DNA from: Anseranas semipalmata
Taxonomy: Eukaryota > Chordata > Aves > Anseriformes > Anseranatidae
NCBI GenBank assembly: GCA_013399115.1
Contig: VXAA01006444.1
Location: 248,001 to 312,000 of the forward strand
DNA: 64,000 nt
Reading direction: 5' to 3'
A program made the position numbers and the translations under genes. The stretch's first letter is position 1, and each line of letters starts with the position of its first letter. A model generated the notes under the pieces. The model was given only the letters and a program-made list of their open reading frames with translations, was not told the DNA's origin and searched no databases. This document shows, in pieces, positions 38,520-51,504 of the stretch.

Positions 38520-40110
38520 TCCATCTGATCTGCTCCACTGCATGGCTGCAGAGCCTCCAGACTGGCAGCACCATGCAATGGCAGTCTGCACCTCTTGAGC
38601 ACCAACAACACATGCACAGGATCAGGGCCAGAGTGAAAGGGGCCCTGTGGACCAGGCAGCTGTATAAATGTGGTTCCCCTCCCCCAAGCCCCCATAAAGT
38701 TTGCAACACTCCATCTATCAGAAAATAAACCTCTTTCCACCCCTGCTATTTCAGCGTGTTGATACCTGTCCTTCTCCTTGCATAGAGCTTAAGTCCAAAG
38801 GCTTGTGTCCACCACACCAGAAAGCTCAGGCAGGTGAACAACGGCAAAAGGCCCTTCTCCAGTGAAGCGGGCTGCTCTGTCAGGCAAGCTCACTGCCATG
38901 GGGTGACCGTACAATTTGGGGACATTGTCCCTGAGGCACTGAGCATGCTCACATGCTGTGCTGCCTCCCACCACGTGAGGACCCTTGGCACAGACCCTGC
39001 ACAGAGCAGCATGGAGCTGCATCAACATGGTCACCGGTACCACCCTGCTGAGCCCCTTACAGCTGGCACACAGAGGAGTCTGCTGGGGCTACTGCAACCT
39101 CGGGAGCCTTGGAGGCTCACCAAGAGCTTTTGGGGGCCTGAGAAACAATAAAATTCCACTTACCGGGATCAAAGGAAACCTGAAGCAGTGCCAGCTGGTT
39201 GGCCTCAGCCTCACACGCTCCCTCGTGGATGTTAAACACAAATACACAAGCTTAGGGCGTTCCAGCAGCTCAAAGATGCACATTCAGCAGAAGTAAATAC
39301 ATGCTCTAGTTTTTAGTAAAAAGAAAGGCTAATTTAAAGCACTCTTGGACATCTTGGGAAGTGTGATGCATGTGCACAAAACAAAGCGGTGGGGACTGTG
39401 CTGAGGCTAGCAGGTGACATGCCCATGGGCCACCCTTCGAGGGGGCCCTCATGCCACAGCGGGGACACCTTGGGACCCTCTTGCCACCTCCAGGGCTCCT
39501 CAGCACTGAGGCAGCGTGGGGACAACTGCTCCTGTCCCTCACTCCAGCCACAAGCCCCTCAGAGGGCCCAGGCCTCAGAGGCATAACGTGCTCCTGACCA
39601 CACGCCCCCTGCTCTGCATCCAGGGAAAGCCACAAAGCCCCTCTCCACTCATCCAGGACTTGCAGCCTCCTTCTGTAGCTGTGTGGCAGGAAAAGAAACC
39701 TACCTAAGGAACAAAACCAACATACAACAGATAATCTACCTCAGGTTTTCAGGAAAAAGAAGAAAAAAAAAAGCTGGCAGGTATGAAGCCTTCTGTGGCT
39801 TTAAGTCACCAGCAGCCCTCAGGCCTCCCTATGGCCGGTGTTCCCTGTAGCACAGCAGAGCCCATGGACCCCAACGAGGTCCTACACCATCCCACAGGGG
39901 CAGGCGCTACCCAGGGAGAGGCAGCATATGAAATGCAGCCATGCCATAGCCGGGCAGAGGGAGCTCGGCCTGCTGTCTCCCTGTGAGAGGTGGCCTGAGG
40001 GGAAGACAAGCACCATCACACCTGAGGCACCAGCTGAGGCCCTAAAAACTGCAACACAACTAGTTACTTTATGCTGCCTGGCACCAGGCAGGGGGCAGCC
40101 TTTGCGCTAC
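38520..40110. other. GC-richer patch, no recognised gene
   Basis: A 1.6-kb patch richer in G+C than its surroundings, with many overlapping stop-poor frames on both strands (longest about 109 codons at 39306-39635, minus). CpG is not notably dense. No protein family, splice structure or transposon is recognisable. Confidence 0.45.
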
Positions 40111-42959
40111 CACACACTTTGCTCAAATTAGAGTCAAACCTGTGTAATTGCCCTCTTCTACCCAGTATCACAATTAGATTCATTGCCCCTCCCCATCCAG
40201 ACAAAACACAGCATTGCTGGTGCAGAAATTCGTCCTTGTTCACTTACTTGTTCACCCACATCCTCAAGAAAACTATTTCCTATTCCCCAAACAGTCTAAG
40301 TCTAGGAAATAAAGAGCTCTAATTTTATAGATGGATCTTTCTACTTTTTCAGAGAAACACTGGTCTCATCAGCAGCTGGTTTTCAAGTAGCAAAGACAGC
40401 AAAGGCCTACAGGAGAATTTCACCTCTACCCTGATGCAGTGCTTGACTTTATTCTCCCTCCCTTTGTGAAAGCCACTGGACACCAAGTGACGTGAAAGAT
40501 CTGAGAGTAGAAACAGATTCAGATGTGCACGGAAATGGCAACTGCAGCCAAAGAAATTGCAGTAGATGGCTACACAACAACAGTTTCTTGAGACTAGGTC
40601 TTGGATGAAACTTTGAATACTTCCAAATCAGTGAAAAAATAAATCTCCTATTTCTTTCTCTGTGATTACCCAGGGAGCCAAATAAATTTTCTTCCAAAAT
40701 AGTCCATATCCAGCTTCTCTTCCTTTTACCTATGCCTGTTCAGAAGAATAATGCCTGAACGCCCACTGCACAATAGATGACAAAGTACTTGGAAAGAAAA
40801 GGGCACAGAAGTTACTCTTTCATTATTAGATCATGGTGGTTGATCCAAACGTCACAAAAGTGTCCAAATGAAGCTTTTTCAGCTGCTCCCATAAACTTCA
40901 TGAACCTAAAGGGTAGGGTATTCATTCTCCCCATCCTTGTTTCACTGAGCACCTTCTGAACCTACTGGAAGGCTCATTTCATCTTGTAGTGACTGGAAGG
41001 ATTGATGCAAGCTGCTTAACTGGCTCAACTAGGGTATTTTTACTGACAAAAAAAAAAATAGAAGAATTATAATTGGCTAATGTATACTATAAAAAGGGAA
41101 GACAAGAATCCCCAGCAACAGTTCCCATAAAAAAATTTCAAAATGGTGGAGATGTCATCTTGCAAAATCACCAGGCCACTCCTTAAAAATGGTTTGTAAT
41201 GAAAACAAATTATTCTCGGATAGCTTCTCCTGGTAATAACAAAGTTCTTATCAGTGTATTTGATGTAATCAAAACTATTTTTCAGCAAAGAGGTGAATCC
41301 ACATTAGATCTGACTATTAACACATGATTAACAGCCACACCACCATGGGCTAAAAGTATGTAGTCTATTTGCTTTTCAGATGTAGTCATCTTTTATATGA
41401 ATCTTATATAAAATCTATTGGGAGATCTTTAACAAACAGGACCAAGTCCTGTTGAATTCCCCAGCCATATCCTATGAACACAGAGCAGTGTAGCTGTTAA
41501 TAAGGGTATTCATCATGAGACAGCCTATTTTTGGCATTGTATATGACAGTCTCAGTAACTTACAATTGTCCCTTGAATGTGAACTTATCATTTAATTACA
41601 CTCTGAGAGACTGCTTTCCCATATCACCCTGCAAGTTAGTTAACCACACAGCAATTCTCCAGCTAATCCAAGTGTGATTGGATCAGTCTGGGGTGCGCAA
41701 CCTATCTTTCAATTCCTGGGAACCCCCTATGGAGCAGTCTGTTTATTTCCACCTTTGTTTTTTCTTGAGTTTAAATATGCACTGTCAAATGCTCCAAGAT
41801 TTTAAACAGATATATAAGTTGCCTAGAGAAAGAAGAATTTCAATTCATTGTAAAATACCCAGTGTTAAGCCAAATGGACATACAGGATTCTCAGAAAATG
41901 CACCAATAAAACCTTGGAAAGAAAAACAGATCAGTCATTGGTAATGATTTTATTTATTCATAATCACTGTATATTAATGAAAACAACAGGTGTCAATGGA
42001 TAATTTACATTTAGTATGTATGTAAGAATACATACATTTTGCAAAGAATGTGGGGTACAGAAGGCTTTTTTGTATGGGAAGCATATACTTATGCTAAAAT
42101 GTGTAATAATTGTTTGAGATATTATAGCAACCCAAAGTTCAACCAAATGTATATTTCTCTGTTCCTCTGCTTGTATGCTTTATGCAATGTTGACAGCCCT
42201 AGCGCTCTACCTTGTTGCAATTCAGTTTCATGGAGATACGAAGCAGCTGTATCCTGAGGGACATGGTCAATCTGAAATGACACCTGACTTTTATAACATC
42301 ATAGTATAGCCCCTATAAGTAGTTGTTATTGTTCTCCTTAGCTGGAAAGACATACACAAAAAGCATCAGTTCCTGCAAAAGGCTCAGTCTTTTGCACACA
42401 AAAGCAGGGGGAGGAGGGGGTGAGGAAGAGGGTGTTGCATCTTTTTTGCCATTCTGCTTTTTAACTACAGAAACTAACCCATTGCACAAGCCTTAAACTG
42501 ACACAAGCAGGTACCCCAATCACCTGTAAGTTTGGTCTGTACCAATAAAAGTCAGTATGTATTGCCTATGCAGTACATATTACATTCCCTCAGAGAGGCA
42601 TTAAAATGCCAGCTACATTTAAACAAGTGAATGTCTGGCCCCTAATAAAACCCACATAATTTAATACTAATGAGTCTACCAATTATGACCCAGTCTCTGA
42701 GCTTCCTTTCTGGGAAAAATCATTGGGAAGGTAGTTCAATGCCAACTCTAGCAATTACATTACTGCTCCAATATGGAGAGCCCCAGCTTCACTTAATGGT
42801 CATTGCATTAACTGATTTGGGGTGCAGAGGGGAAGGGGTGAGGCACAATTGCCTCCTTGTGACAATGAAGAGAATATTAACAAACTTCCTGATCCTCAGA
42901 CCAATCAACTGCTTTTACATCTTAATCAGGATATACTGTTGACTTTAATGTTAGCAGAT

Positions 42960-42960
42960 N
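42960..42960. other. Single ambiguous base (N)
   Basis: The only non-ACGT character seen. It lies in intergenic DNA and affects no feature. Confidence 0.98.
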
Positions 42961-43670
42961 TTTAAGGGGTAACTACAGCTAAATAACTTAATAGTGCAGT
43001 TGCTGTGGCTCTACAAGGATTCACACTTGACAAGTGCCACAAAACCCACATTCACCAGTGTTTCTTTCAGTTTCTATAGGAATCCTCCTTGAGATATTTA
43101 TAACATGACTACAACACCTACAGACTAAGATGGAGGGCACCTTGTTGCTTCTTGTTGGGCCTGGATGCAGGCTTGTTATTTTCTCTGTTCATAGCAGAAT
43201 TCAAGATTATGTGGAAACAAGCTCTCTACACCCAAGCAAGAAACTACTGCTCAGCAGCAACAAGAAGCACACAGCCAAGGGCAGTTCAGTGTGGCACCTC
43301 CTACAATGATTTGCTTTCTGCTGTCTGCCTCAAGGTTGCTAGCTTCACTCATCTGCTAGAAGACTGTGTCTATTCATCATCTATCCGGAGCTGAATTCAG
43401 TGCTTAACATATGTGTAATTAATAGGCTCAGCTACAATAAAAAGCTCCATTTTGAGCTACTGTTGAACCACACAGAAACTTTGGCTGGTGGAGAACAGAC
43501 CCATCTGCCTTCTACCCTTGGACCTGCCGCAGTCCCAGGTGGCATTTAGCTCATGTACAATTAGATGCCATACCTTCACCCGTCCCCAGCCATGACCTCC
43601 ACACTGCTTCTGGTACAGACTCCTTCTGGAAGCCCCGCAGGGCCTTCTGGCAGGCAGCACTGGATGCTGC

Positions 43671-43704
43671 TGGTGTACCTTTAATTCATGGTGTACCTTT
43701 AATT
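43671..43704 (+). repeat. 16-bp direct repeat pair
   Basis: TGGTGTACCTTTAATT occurs at 43671-43686 and again at 43689-43704, separated by two bases (CA). A simple local tandem duplication. Confidence 0.85.
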
Positions 43705-45539
43705 TCTGTGACATGCTGAGATAATACAGTGAGGAGTTCTTTAGAAATGCTATAAATAGCTTAAATAAATAGATATTCTCTGTGGTGGGTCCTCAGCTCC
43801 GGAACTGACTCTTGCCAGAAATCCATCAGAGCCTGAATCTGGCAAGCTCTCATAGGAGATGCAAGACACATCTTTTTACATTCCAGCTCACTAAATGCAA
43901 GCGCCTGACTAGTTCAGTGAAAAAGAAAAAAATGCCTGGAACACAAGGGGTCACTCCCTGTGCCAGCTCAAAAGTTGCCTGCCATTAGTTCACCGCGTAC
44001 TTAGCTGTTGGAAAGGGCACGGATACTACAGTGCTAGTGCCTTAGAAATTAGGTTTAATTATTGTACGTATTTCTACAAGAAACACTTTGTGATCCTTTG
44101 AGACAAAAGGCTCGCTGTGGATGTATGATATTATCTTTGCTGACTGCATCTTTAAAAAGATTGCTCTGGAAAGGTATGCATCTGATAGTCAAACAAAACA
44201 ACCGTCTCAAAATCACTTTAGGGCATTGGAGAAGTGGCTTCTATTCCCGGCCTCTGAAGTCAAATAACTGTCACAACTTTGTCTAAACTAACCAATGCCT
44301 AGGGTTTCAAGGTATTTAATTACATAATAAGTAAATTATAGAAACACAGAGAATAAGTGGAAATGCCTCGCATTCAGAGTCGGACATTTTGTTTCAAAGT
44401 CTGGCATCCTTAGCTCTCTTAGCAGAGAATCAAGATGAAGTCAAAATTAGTGATGTTACATTGCTTCTTTTTATAGCAGTTGCCTTAAAGTCCACAAATG
44501 CCAGCCCATTAATGTGCTGTCACTCAGTAACATCACCTATTTAGCCCTTTAAGAAAATCGTTTTGTATGCATTTTTGAACATCAAAGGCACAGACATTCA
44601 CTGTTTTAAAGTTTTTACAGTGTGACTACTTCACGCATCTCCTGCCAAGACATTAACATTGATAGTTTAACGTGGCTATGTATATATTATTTATTGCATG
44701 AAGCATATATTAACTATTTTTATTTTAGTGACATCATCTGTTTAAAAAAAAGGCAGAGCTCTACCTTCTTGGTTGTTACAATTCTCTCACCTTTTGTCTT
44801 TCTAACCATGCTGCAAGTCTGTCAAGAAGAGCTCCAAAATAAATTTAACATTGTAATTATTACAAATAAGTCACCCTGGCATTTGTGTAGGAAGACACCC
44901 CCCTCCCTGCATGCTTCTACCACGGTGGCAAACTTATTTCAAAAATTCTGATGAAACACTTTGTAAATTTTGTTATTCTGTGATGATAATAAATCATTAT
45001 AGCCTTAAACACTTCTCTAGCTTGGAGCCTCAGTCACAAATTATCTTGTCATTCTGACCAAAACATTCTCCAAAAAAGCTTGACAAGTGCTAAAACCCAG
45101 AACATGAAACCATGTGTTGTTGTGAAAGCAAGATTCAGAAATGTCAATTAATTAGATTAAGAGGCTACTTTTAGCTTTACTTGTGTTGCCAAATAACCCT
45201 TAAAATATGCATAGCAGTGGAAGTCTACCTCAGCAATACAGTACTTCTCTGCAAAATAAAGACAATGGATCTGGCTAATAGAGGGAATTATTGTATCTGT
45301 CATTCAGACAAGGAGAATGATCTAGAAGCAAATGTCTTGCTTCCTTTTCCACTGTATGGATTCACAAGCAAGATAAATTCTGCCATTTACGAGTTTAGGC
45401 ACTTTTTTTTTTTCCCTGAAATCTGATTCAGATTAGAAAATAAAAGTCAAATCACTATTATACATCTCCATAAGTAAAATGGATTTCTAACATCACTCTG
45501 CGTGGCTTTTTCCCCCACATAAACTATCATCCTTTATTT

Positions 45540-45900
45540 GCATTTTTGAAGTTCACTTTAGAAAAAAAATGTGGTGCAATTAAATACATTTTTATTCAAC
45601 TTTTTCTCATAGCTACCCCTAAAATTTTTTATCTTTAAATAATCCATATCCTCAATTTTATTTACACTATAAACTGTTCCTATATTTTAATGGTATGTTT
45701 GCTTTAAAAGGGGTTGTTGGCTTTAATAGCTCAGTTATTATCTTTGTAAACTAACATTCCACATTCCTCCTAACTAAATCCTTGCAAATCGTCTGTGCTT
45801 GCATTTGGAACATACATTCCACCACTGAAAATAAAATTTAAGCCAAATAAATGTTCTGCTCAAATTAATATACATAAAATGAATAGCTAAACATAGATCA
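45540..45900. other. AT-rich block with three CATTCC motifs, candidate conserved element
   Basis: CATTCC, the core of the TEAD site, occurs at 45755-45760, 45762-45767 and 45815-45820; the first two form a 7-bp-period tandem. The surrounding sequence is repeat-poor. Regulatory role is an inference from motifs only. Confidence 0.25.
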
Positions 45901-46050
45901 ATTCTGATGGATTTAACAGTAGGTTTGTTAGTGGCAGGAGGGTCATGATATGTAATACACCCAAGAGAATGGAACTAAATAAATTTAATTTCCTGTAACA
46001 CCTATTATTTTCTGCTACAATTATAATGCTAGAACACTGCATTCCTAAAT

Positions 46051-46075
46051 TAAAAAATAAAATAAAAAAAAAAAA
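46051..46075. repeat. A-rich tract
   Basis: Imperfect (AAAAT)n passing into a poly-A run. Confidence 0.8.
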
Positions 46076-46999
46076 CCACACTGCTCAGTTTTATATAAAA
46101 CATATGAACATATATAAGATGTTATGAAGACATATCAGTCTAAAGGTACAGGTTAGTACACATGGATGCATAAGTAGGTACATGAAATAAGAAGGGCCCC
46201 AGCAGTGGCAGATCTGCAGCTGAAGGAAATCTGTAAGCCTCAGGTTCTGCCCCAGGACAAGACCATGTACACCACAAGAGAGCCTTCACTGAAGCTTGGG
46301 AAGAATAACTTCGAAGAAGTTAGCATCTTGTTTCCATTTTTCATTGAAATACATCACAATAAATACATTCTCATCTTTGCCCTTCCAGTCTCTCCTTCCA
46401 AATGACCTTATCTCTGGCAAAGCCAATATTTCTCAGCACGGTTATGGGCACAGCACAAGACTCAAAGTTACAGTACACAGACTCACACATGGTATACAGT
46501 GGCATCCATCCTTGAGCAATAACCAGTCTTTGAATGACATTTAATAACTCAAATAATGAATTTTGGCCTTTAACGTCAATTTTAATTTCTTCAGCTTAAA
46601 AAAATAAAGAAAAAAATCAATCTTTCAACAGATTTATTTTCCCCTGTTAGCTGGTCCACAGTTAGTCATGTTACAAGCGATGGTTTCTAGCAATTAACCC
46701 TGTTCCTCCCCTACCAGAGCTTGTACAGACATACTGTCTTCTCCACGGCCTGGACTTACTCTGCTAAGCAAATCTTCCTCCTTCCCATTCCTCAGTCTTT
46801 CCCTTCCTCACAGGGTACCTACATGGTTTGGCTTCTGGCTTCACATGTGATTAAGGGGTGACTGTATGTAACTGCATCTTGATGATGTTGAATACCCATT
46901 TGAGTCTAGTCTCTGTACCTTGGGAAGCGGGCAGACTCTGCAGGCCCTTTACTAAAGGGGCAAGGACACAAGCAACTGATAGAGAGTATTTAAGGATTT

Positions 47000-47048
47000 A
47001 AAAAAAAAAAAAAAAAAGCCACACAGGGAAGGGAAAAAAAAAAAAAAA
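47000..47048. repeat. Two neighbouring poly-A runs
   Basis: A runs at 47000-47017 and 47034-47048 separated by a GC-containing linker (GCCACACAGGGAAGGG). Confidence 0.85.
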
Positions 47049-47869
47049 CCACAAAAGACCAAAACAGTCCTAAATTTTAGACATGCCACAAACTATTCTT
47101 AAGTTCTCTGGCCAAGGCTTGTTAAATGCAGAACATCCTAAATGCCCTAGAAGTTTGTATGAGAAGCAGATGGAGGTATTTCTTTACAGAATGAGCCTTG
47201 AGACAAGTGTAACAACTGGAATGCATCATCCACCAAGGATCAAGGCAAAAACGTACACTGTTAGAGGCACCCTGCGTGCAAAGGCGTTAGGTGCTGTATC
47301 TGCAGCACGCCCTGCCACTGGCCCAGCTGCCCCAGTGCCTCTCGCCTAGCCTTCAGCCACCTCCAGAAGGGCAGGGGCCTCCACAGGTCCCATATGCCCA
47401 TTCTTTGGGGACATTTTGGAGACCCCAGGACCTCTTGGACAACCCTGCTTTGGCACTTAAATCCTGCTCTCAATGTCTGTGCTTGGAAACTGAGCCCTAG
47501 CTGAAAGCAGAGCGGTTAGAACTAAATTAAAGTAAAATTTGTTAACGGGGCCCAAATGTTAACACGGTTTATTTATCTCAAATTTATTAACATTCCTATG
47601 AGTCTCTGAAACACTTATTACTGATACATGGGACTGTGCTGCTATAATAGGCTTCCCTGAGGAGTAACTAGGACTCCAGCTGTACTGCAGGATTCGCTGC
47701 ACTACATATTATAGGGTTAAATGGTGCTGTCTGTTCTCTGCACAATATGCGTATTACAAGTGTAAATGAGGGAGCTTATTTGAGAAACCTGAAGTCTGCA
47801 CTGAAGCACTGAGAAGGTTCATACTATCAGCGGAAAAGAACGAAGGGCCCCTTTCTGCAGTTACAAGCC

Positions 47870-48070
47870 GCCTGGTTGATGCAGGAAGCAGCCAGCCTCT
47901 GCCAGCGGAGGACGCAGAAGCTGTCCCAGGTGGGCACCCACCCGCGGTGTGGTGGTGCCACCCACCTGAGCACAGAAGGCGGTCACAGCACAGAGGGGCA
48001 CGGCGCGAGGCCAGCTACCTCCTGCCAAAGACGGTTAGCAAAGGCAACAGTGATGCTAAGCCATGTGCGT
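47870..48070. other. Short GC-rich patch
   Basis: About 200 bp with several CpGs (around CACCCGCGG and CACGGCGCG). It is too small and isolated to call a CpG island promoter. An 86-codon frame across it has no recognisable homology. Confidence 0.4.
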
Positions 48071-48469
48071 CCCTCCCTCTGCTATGAGAGAGAAAGCTGG
48101 TATTTCTTCTTGTGCAGCATGGGAAAAGCCCAATGAACTGAACTGCTGACAGAAAAGGTGTGAAAGCTGTATCAAAATGGTTAAAATGGAAACAGTCAGT
48201 ACCAATACATGTCAGGAAGGCAGACTAATTCACAGAGAAGAAGTATTCTCTCTGCAACAGCAGCATGTACCTTAGATGTTCAAAAAGGATTGTAGGTTAT
48301 AGGAGCCCTTAAAGTTCAACTTCTGGTTACTGTACAGCACAAATAGGTCAAGTACACCCATATCGGTTCTTCATTAGGTGCAGTGATGGTGACTGCGCTT
48401 ATCCTCCTACCTCATAGTCAGGGTTGTGTTCTCCTTGGTAATGCAACCTTGGTGTCCTTTGCTGCAAGT

Positions 48470-48735
48470 TGAACTTACTTTTTCCTGCCTTTGGTAGACA
48501 CATAGAATAGCTGATTAGCACCCATCTTATAACAACTTTTAAAAAAAAAAAAAAAAAAAAGTATCTAAAGACTGTTATCATGTCCCTACTCAGCCTTCTT
48601 GTTTCTAGACTAAACAAATCAAATTCTTTTAACTTTTCCTCATAGGTCATGTTTGAAAAACCCCTAATCATTCTTGTTGATCTCCTCTGGATTCTCTCCA
48701 ATTTGCCTCCATCTTTGTTAATGTCACCAACTTCA
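48470..48735 (-). mobile_element. Old CR1 LINE fragment with ORF2 C-terminal remnant
   Basis: In the minus sense an open stretch reads LERIQRRSTRMIRGF, YEEKLKEFDLFSLETRR, DMITVFRY, the conserved C-terminal part of CR1 ORF2 (typically LERVQRRATRMI, LFSLEKRRLRGDLI). A 20-base A run at 48541-48560 (T on the element strand) interrupts the 3' part and looks like a later expansion. The frame of 127 codons that includes this is transposon-derived, not a host gene. Confidence 0.88.
48541..48560. repeat. Poly-A run inside the CR1 fragment
   Basis: Twenty A on the plus strand, lying within a minus-strand CR1, so it is not the element's own tail. Confidence 0.9.
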
Positions 48736-49319
48736 GCAGAAGTTTTGCAGCTTGGAGAATTGTTTCTTGCTGCAGAAGTCACCTGACACCCTGACCTTTA
48801 GCTCAACAATGAGAAATAGCGTACAAGCTTCCTTAAAGAAAATGGTATTACATATATACTGTCATGTATACTCAGTGTCATGCCACCTGCTTGCCACATC
48901 AACAGACTATTTTGCCTGAACAGCAACAAAACAACAAACAACAAGAAAAGCTTCTCTTTTTTGTGAGCCATTGTACAGACAGTCTTACCGTATAACTTAA
49001 AAATACAAGAAAGCACAGCTGAGCTGTTTTTAAAATCTATTAAAAACTCATTTTTTCTCTCCACAGCTCAAAAAAGCAAAGCAATTTCAAGAAAACAGAA
49101 CAGCCTAACAGAAAACTGTGAAAAAGCTACATACTCACTGTTAAATTGATGTTAGCCAAAGTTACACAGGAGTGAGTAAAAGAGACTGTATCTTTTTTTT
49201 GTAAGAGACTTGCCATTATCTCAGGCTGAACATTAAATGAGTGTAAGAATAATTAGACAGGTCTGTGAGCTAAAATTCTCCCAGGTAGCAGCTCACAGGA
49301 CTTGTCTTCTTCACTGGAG
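48736..49319. other. Intergenic, nothing recognised
   Basis: AT-rich spacer between the CR1 fragment and the GC-rich block that starts near 49320. Confidence 0.5.
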
Positions 49320-50420
49320 ACCATGAAATCCAGCAAGCAGCATTTCCTACAAGAGCAGCCCACAGGGAAACCCAGGGGCTGGCAACATCAGGCACACTAC
49401 CTGCCTCCTAGGCAGCCAGGCCCACCACACAGAACTTGGTGATGCTCTCCAAACCTTCTCTCGGCTCCTATTTAACTCCATTTCTGTCAGCTGGGGAATG
49501 CCAAGCTCCCTGGCTGCTGATGGGCTGCAGGTGAGATGTGCTGGTCTGTCCTGGAGCTCAGCAGCAGGCAGAAGGCTGCTTGTGGGGTCCGGACCCAGCT
49601 GTGCCGGGGGATTCCTGCTACCTGGCTTCGGAAGGAAAACGTGCCAAGAGCTGGGGAACAGCTCAGCACACCTGAAGGCCTTCTCCTGCACAGGACAAGG
49701 TGCGGGTGGAAGCGAGAGCTCTGGCTGCTGGGCTGCCGGCTGTGGAATCCAGCTCCAGGAGAGGGTTTGCAGGGAGATGCTAAGCCGATGGCAGGCAGCA
49801 CCTACCTGGGCTCCACTGGCCAAGGGTGGTAGCACAGACGCTTCAGCTGCTCTCCAGAGTGTTTCATTTTCAGGTACCTGGCTATGTTGCTGTGTGCCTG
49901 ACCAGCTTCAAAAAATCCCCCCTTGGTCGCCAGACATGTGGTGACCCCATTATTTGCAGGGCAGCCCTGGTGCCCAGCTTCCTCCCAGGGACCAGCCCTG
50001 TAGAGCAGAGGGGACACGTGGGACAGAAACCTCCGTGTCTGGGTGTCTCTGACAGGTCGGTGGCATTTATTGGCCCCCACAGAACAACCTCTTGGAAGAG
50101 AGGTCTGAACAGGTTTGCAGGAAGGCACAGCAAATGGCCTATTACAAGGGTTTTGGAGGAGGGAAACATGTTTGCAGTGCACATGGCTTACCAAGAGAAG
50201 AGTGTGCAGAGCAGTGGGCTGTGTCCAGCAGGAGAGGGGTTAAAGCATCTTTCAGAGAGCAGGAACAAGGCGAAGAGGGAGTATTACATGTGTTGAGAGT
50301 GTTTCTATGGGATCAGAACTGTTTACAATATAATGTGCCTGCACCTGTGGGTTGGTGTGGTTTTGCCTGCTGTTCAGCGCTTCCTGAGAAGCTGCTAATA
50401 TACCATAGCTGATGAGACTG
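49320..50420. other. GC-rich block with overlapping long open frames; identity unknown
   Basis: Within about 1.1 kb, open frames of 162 (49347-49835, minus), 148 (49498-49944, plus, ATG), 156 (49826-50296, plus) and 130 codons (49802-50194, minus) overlap each other on both strands. Mutual overlap on both strands is what GC-rich, stop-poor DNA gives by chance. No domain is recognisable in any of them. The block ends just before a poly(A)-signal-like sequence at 50464. It could be a lncRNA exon, an unrecognised LTR-type repeat or plain GC-rich DNA. Confidence 0.4.
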
Positions 50421-50463
50421 CTGTTTTGATCTCTCCCTCTGTGGAATCTCTTCTAGTGCCTTT

Positions 50464-50505
50464 AATAAAAGCCCTATTAAGGAAGTACAAGTGGGTGCTT
50501 TGTGC
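50464..50505 (+). terminator. Candidate poly(A) signal, plus strand
   Basis: TTTAATAAAAGCCC at about 50461 is followed 25-35 nt later by GTGGGTGCTTTGTGC, a GT-rich element. A TATA-like ATATAAT lies about 135 bp upstream (near 50329). The arrangement fits a transcript 3' end or the U3-R part of a solitary LTR. Neither is proven. Confidence 0.3.
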
Positions 50506-50572
50506 TTCTTCAATACCTAATTTATATTTTTAACATTAAATACTCAAACACATGCCCTGAATTTGATTGTAC

Positions 50573-50590
50573 TTTTTTTTTTTTTTTTTT
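50573..50590. repeat. Poly-T run
   Basis: Uninterrupted T run of 18. Confidence 0.9.
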
Positions 50591-51504
50591 AATCTAATAG
50601 TTTCTTGCTGCAGACTTGCATACATGTTGTATCACAGACTTCCCTTCATCTTTTGTCTTTTGGGTGTTCTCACCCCCTGTCCAAATCTTATGTTGAAAGT
50701 AAGAGGCATAGTGAAGCTCTGTCATTCAAATTATTAACAATATATTGTCTGGGGGTAATGGTTGTATTAAAACACTTAAATTAAAAAAAAAAAAAAAGCA
50801 GCATACAGCATTTACAAAATCTGGGCCAATGAAGAAGGAAAGGGTTGCGTTCACTCCTAAAACAGGAGCAAGTACATCCTGAAGATTATGCATGGATTTG
50901 GTTCAGAGGAAGCTGGAGAATCTCATATATTTTGAAATCATGGGGGGTATGAAATCAGCATAAGTTACAGCTGCCCTTAGGTGCTTTCTTTTGAGTGGTC
51001 AGTGCCATGATCATTCAGCAGAGCACATTGATCTCCCTGACTTTGGCAGAATTATAGAGGGTCTGTTTGCATGAACCATTGCTGAACAATTTATCTGATG
51101 TATTAATCATCTCTCAGATACGAGTATCCAGACTGTAGATTTTTCTTGTAATCCAATTTCCCTTCTGTAATCCATTCTTTTGGTTGTTGTTGGGTTTTTC
51201 TATAAAATTTTAAAATGGCATTATTAATTATTATTATTATTTTATTTTTTTGGTGCTTAGGATCCCGGTGTCCATTTTGAAGCAATGTGAAGTACTGGAC
51301 ACCACATAGCAGTGCTTTGTAGTCTTCAGAGCCGATGGAGAAGCACTACTCTGTGCTTCCCCTTCCTGACAGCAGCTCTATTTCGGAAACTGATTTGTCT
51401 TCACAGTGGCAAATAGAAATCACGACCACATTTTTCTTTTATCTTCCAAATGCACGTATAAGAGGAAAAAACTGAACGTTTTATCAGAGACTGGAAGACA
51501 GGAC
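50591..51504. other. Intergenic, AT-rich; simple repeats only
   Basis: A run near 50785-50797 and a (TTA)n microsatellite with T tail at 51221-51251. No gene seen. Confidence 0.5.
51221..51251. repeat. (TTA)n microsatellite
   Basis: TTATTAATTATTATTATTAT followed by a T-rich tail; a short, mostly perfect trinucleotide repeat. Confidence 0.85.

Larger units (their letters stand above)
40111..47869. other. Intergenic AT-rich stretch, no recognised gene
   Basis: Contains one N at 42960, a 16-bp direct repeat at 43671-43704, A-rich tracts (46051-46075, 47000-47048), and repeat-poor AT-rich blocks (44290-44620, 45540-45900) that could be conserved elements. Open frames reach only about 109 codons and match no known family. 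Confidence 0.5.

Noticed and set aside
38500..40131. Cluster of 60-109-codon frames as a multi-exon gene
   Set aside because: Frames are in conflicting strands and phases, with no recognisable protein; explained by local GC content.
49347..50296. Several 130-162-codon frames on both strands as protein-coding genes
   Set aside because: They overlap one another on both strands in GC-rich DNA, show no domain or homology I can recognise, and have no supporting splice or start context.
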